Source: Nocardioides sp. CER19
Lineage (GTDB): Bacteria > Actinomycetota > Actinomycetes > Propionibacteriales > Nocardioidaceae
Reading direction: 5' to 3'
DNA: 64,000 bases
Assembly: GCF_029846275.1 (NCBI RefSeq)
Contig: NZ_JARVWS010000003.1
Coordinates: 62,001-126,000, forward strand
Both the position numbers and the translations under genes were made by a program. The notes beneath the pieces are model-generated. The model did no database searches. It worked only from the letters and a program-made list of their open reading frames with translations, and was not told where the DNA came from. This document shows, in pieces, positions 61,902 through 64,000 of the stretch. The stretch's first letter is position 1, and every line of letters starts with the position of its first letter.

Positions 61902-62591
61902 TCAGCGCAGCAGGAGGGCTCCCAGATCGTCGGCGGTGAGCCCCTCCAGCGTGTCGCGGAAGACGCGGCGCGGCCCCTCGAGCACCGGGACGTGGTTCTC
62001 GACGACGAGCACCGTGCAGCCGGCTGCCTCCGCCGACTTCGCGCCGGTGTTGGAGTCCTCGATGGCCAGGCAGTCGCCGGGAGCGACGCCCAGGGCCGCG
62101 GCCGCCGTCTCGTAGGGCTCGGGGTGCGGCTTGCCGAACGCGACCTGGTCGCCGGTCACGACGACGTGGAAGGTCTCCGGCGGGAGCTGCCGCAGGACCG
62201 GCGCCACGAAGCGCTGCCACGACATCGTGACCAGGGCACAGCGCACGCCTGCCTCGTGCAGCGAGTCCAGCAGCTGGCGGGCCCCGGGGCGCCACGGGAT
62301 CGCGCGCTCGATCCGCTCGACGACGCCGTCGAGCAGGAGCTCGACGATCTCCTCGGGAGAGATCGCCAGACCCATCCGCCGCTGGATGTAGCGGCCCGAC
62401 TCGAGCAGGTCGTTGCCGACGAGCTCGAGCGCGTCGGCCTTGCTCCACTCGGCGCCGAACCGCTCCGCGAGCGCGAACTCGGTCTCGATCCAGTACGGCT
62501 CGGTGTCGCAGAGGGTCCCGTCCATGTCCCAGAGGACGGCGGCGGGCGGTTTCGCGGACTGCTCCGGTCCGACCTCGGCCTGTGCCGGCAT
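61902..62591 (-). CDS. HAD-family phosphatase
   Basis: 229 residues. HAD motifs: I LWDMDGTLCDTEP, II VTMSWQRF region, III FGKPHPEPY, IV IEDSNTGAKSAEAAG, with an alpha-helical C1 cap. Similar to beta-phosphoglucomutase/phosphoglycolate phosphatase-like enzymes; substrate unknown. ATG 62591 shares one base with the metH stop (TGATG type overlap), so it is translated together with MetH. The 210 bases between it and the helicase start hold no gene that I can see. Confidence 0.92.
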   Translation of the reverse strand: MPAQAEVGPEQSAKPPAAVLWDMDGTLCDTEPYWIETEFALAERFGAEWSKADALELVGNDLLESGRYIQRRMGLAISPEEIVELLLDGVVERIERAIPWRPGARQLLDSLHEAGVRCALVTMSWQRFVAPVLRQLPPETFHVVVTGDQVAFGKPHPEPYETAAAALGVAPGDCLAIEDSNTGAKSAEAAGCTVLVVENHVPVLEGPRRVFRDTLEGLTADDLGALLLR

Positions 62592-64000
62592 CAGTCCTCC
62601 GGGTCGTAGCCGAGGTTGGGCGACAGCCACCGCTCGGCCTCCGCCTGCGTCCAGCCCTTGCGGGCCGCGTAGTCGGCGACCTGGTCGCGGCCGATCCGGC
62701 CGACGACGAAGTACTGCGACTGCGGGTGGCTGTAGTAGACGCCCGAGACCGAGGCGCCGGGCCACATCGCCATGCTCTCGGTCAGCTCGATGCCGGTCGC
62801 GGCCTCCACGTCGAGCAGCTGCCAGATGGTGCGCTTCTCGGTGTGCTCCGGGCAGGCCGGGTAGCCCGGCGCCGGCCGGATGCCCTGGTAGCGCTCGGCG
62901 ATGAGGTCGTCGTTCGTCTTGTCGGGCTCGGAGACGTAGCCCCAGAACTCCGTGCGCACCCGCTGGTGCAGGCGCTCGGCGAACGCCTCCGCCAGCCGGT
63001 CGGCGAGCGACTCCAGCAGGATCGCCGAGTAGTCGTCGAGGGCGTCCTTGAACTCCTTGACCTTCTCGGGCAGCCCGATGCCGGCTGTCACGGCGAAGGC
63101 CCCGACCCAGTCCTCGAGACCGGCGTCTACCGGTGCGACGTAGTCGGCCAGCGACCGGTTCGGGATCCCCTCGCGGTGCTCGCCCTGCTGGCGCAGTGCG
63201 AATAGGCGGGCTCGCTCCGTGGCACGGTCGTCCTCATAGACGATGACGTCCTCGCCGGTCGAGGCGGCCGGGAAGAGACCGTAGACGCCGTGGGCGCTCA
63301 CCCACTTCTCCGCGATCATCGTGTCGAGCATCGCCTGGGCGTCCTCGTAGAGCTTCGTGGCGGCCTCACCGTGGGTGGGGCTGTTGAGGATGTCGGGGAA
63401 CTTGCCCTTCATCTCCCAGGAGTTGAAGAACGGCTGCCAGTCGATGAACTCCCGCAGCTCGGCCAGGTCGTAGTCGGAGAGCGTGTGCACACCGGGCGTC
63501 TTCGGCACCGGCGGGACGTACGACGACCAGTCGATCGGCGTCGCGTTGGCCTTGGCCTTCTCGAAGGTCAGCGAGGGCCGCTCGGACTTCTGCGCGTGCC
63601 GGGCCCGCAGCGCGTCGTAGTCGGCCTTGACCTCGGCCATCAGGGCCGGACGCCGCTCGGCGCTGAGCAGCGCCGCGGCGGTCGGGACGGACCGGGACGC
63701 GTCCTTGACCCACACCACCGGGCCGTCGTACGCCCGGTCGATCTTGACCGCCGTGTGCGCCCGGGAGGTCGTCGCGCCGCCGATGAGCAGCGGGATGTCA
63801 AGGCCGACCCGCTGCATCTCGGAGGCGAAGTTGACCATCTCGTCCAGCGACGGCGTGATGAGGCCCGAGAGGCCGATGATGTCGGCGTCGACCTCCTCGG
63901 CGGTGTCGAGGATCTTCTGAGCAGGCACCATGACGCCGAGGTCGACGACGTCGTAGTTGTTGCACTGGAGCACGACGCCGACGATGTTCTTGCCGATGTC
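62591..64000 (-). CDS. metH: Methionine synthase, B12-dependent (5' partial)
   Basis: C-terminal 469 residues; the gene continues past the right edge, with the frame open to base 64000 (DIGKNIVGVVLQCNNYDVVDLG). The visible part holds the end of the cobalamin-binding domain (VMVPAQKILDTAEEVDADIIGLSGLITPSLDEMV, LLIGGATTSRAHTAVKI) and the whole AdoMet activation domain (RPAPGYPACPEHTEKRTIWQLL, SVSGVYYSHPQSQYFVVGRI). It methylates homocysteine from methyltetrahydrofolate. No riboswitch is visible because the 5' end is outside. Confidence 0.96.
   Translation of the reverse strand, partial: DIGKNIVGVVLQCNNYDVVDLGVMVPAQKILDTAEEVDADIIGLSGLITPSLDEMVNFASEMQRVGLDIPLLIGGATTSRAHTAVKIDRAYDGPVVWVKDASRSVPTAAALLSAERRPALMAEVKADYDALRARHAQKSERPSLTFEKAKANATPIDWSSYVPPVPKTPGVHTLSDYDLAELREFIDWQPFFNSWEMKGKFPDILNSPTHGEAATKLYEDAQAMLDTMIAEKWVSAHGVYGLFPAASTGEDVIVYEDDRATERARLFALRQQGEHREGIPNRSLADYVAPVDAGLEDWVGAFAVTAGIGLPEKVKEFKDALDDYSAILLESLADRLAEAFAERLHQRVRTEFWGYVSEPDKTNDDLIAERYQGIRPAPGYPACPEHTEKRTIWQLLDVEAATGIELTESMAMWPGASVSGVYYSHPQSQYFVVGRIGRDQVADYAARKGWTQAEAERWLSPNLGYDPED

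Overview
The window is 64 kb of chromosome from a high-GC actinobacterium, most likely a Nocardioides-like member of the Propionibacteriales. Evidence: a complete Pup-proteasome locus (pafA, prcA, prcB, pup, dop, ARC/Mpa ATPase, pafB/pafC), RbpA, a WhiB7-type regulator, actinobacterial TatA/TatC, a separate Ppm1-type mannosyltransferase next to Lnt, an F420-type LLM oxidoreductase and a Ddn-type flavin/deazaflavin oxidoreductase, and frequent GTG starts. No tRNA, rRNA or CRISPR array was seen.

Layout. 0-19 kb holds mixed metabolic and house-cleaning genes: a secreted GH15 glucodextranase (cut by the left edge), arylamine N-acetyltransferase, RmuC, an XRE regulator divergent from an SDR gene, aminopeptidase N, OsmC, a cyclophilin lipoprotein, a secreted CocE-type hydrolase, an LLM oxidoreductase, a sortase, 3-methyladenine glycosylase I, a PP2C phosphatase, a LysE exporter and an ArsR-SRPBCC operon. 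At 19.1 kb lies a strong match to the actinobacterial chromosome-dimer resolution site dif. Directly beside it, 19.1-21.0 kb, are two tandem small elements. Each carries a related HUH-type rolling-circle replication gene, one intact and one decayed, and each ends at a copy of the XerC half of dif. They look like remnants of XerCD-exploiting ssDNA replicons and are the most unusual part of the window. Gene orientation supports a replication terminus here: plus-strand genes predominate to the left (about 12 of 20) and minus-strand genes to the right (about 29 of 44).

21-32 kb: MOSC protein, VanZ-like protein, SRPBCC, DUF427, PatB-type C-S lyase, SDR, whiB7 with a leader ORF, a small zinc-ribbon protein, an alcohol dehydrogenase, an unusual HTH-MurA fusion preceded by a 20-bp palindrome, SDR, glycerophosphodiesterase, MFS transporter, and rbpA behind a GGAAT-N18-GTT (SigR-type) promoter.

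32-64 kb is a conserved actinobacterial core block mostly on the minus strand: fxsA, ppm1, lnt, Lrp regulator, 5'-3' exonuclease, helY, lipid kinase, tatC, tatA, pafC, pafB, FKBP lipoprotein, pafA, prcA, prcB, pup, dop, then a plus-strand trio (DUF1206, YbaK-type deacylase, GNAT), a decarboxylase gene broken by a perfect 35-bp tandem duplication, a small membrane protein, ARC ATPase, trmI, site-2 protease, a RecB-type nuclease, DUF1697, SNF2 helicase, HAD phosphatase and the 3' part of metH. From memory, M. tuberculosis has the same neighbourhood between about Rv2050 and Rv2124c.

Pup tagging works as one system here: PafA ligates Pup, which ends in Glu in this organism so no deamidation is needed. 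Dop removes it, ARC unfolds the tagged protein through its C-terminal QYL, and the PrcA/PrcB core degrades it. Two copies of a 51-bp palindromic repeat (36.1 and 59.5 kb) and a stem-rich intergenic segment (35.3-35.5 kb) have no explanation from the genes.
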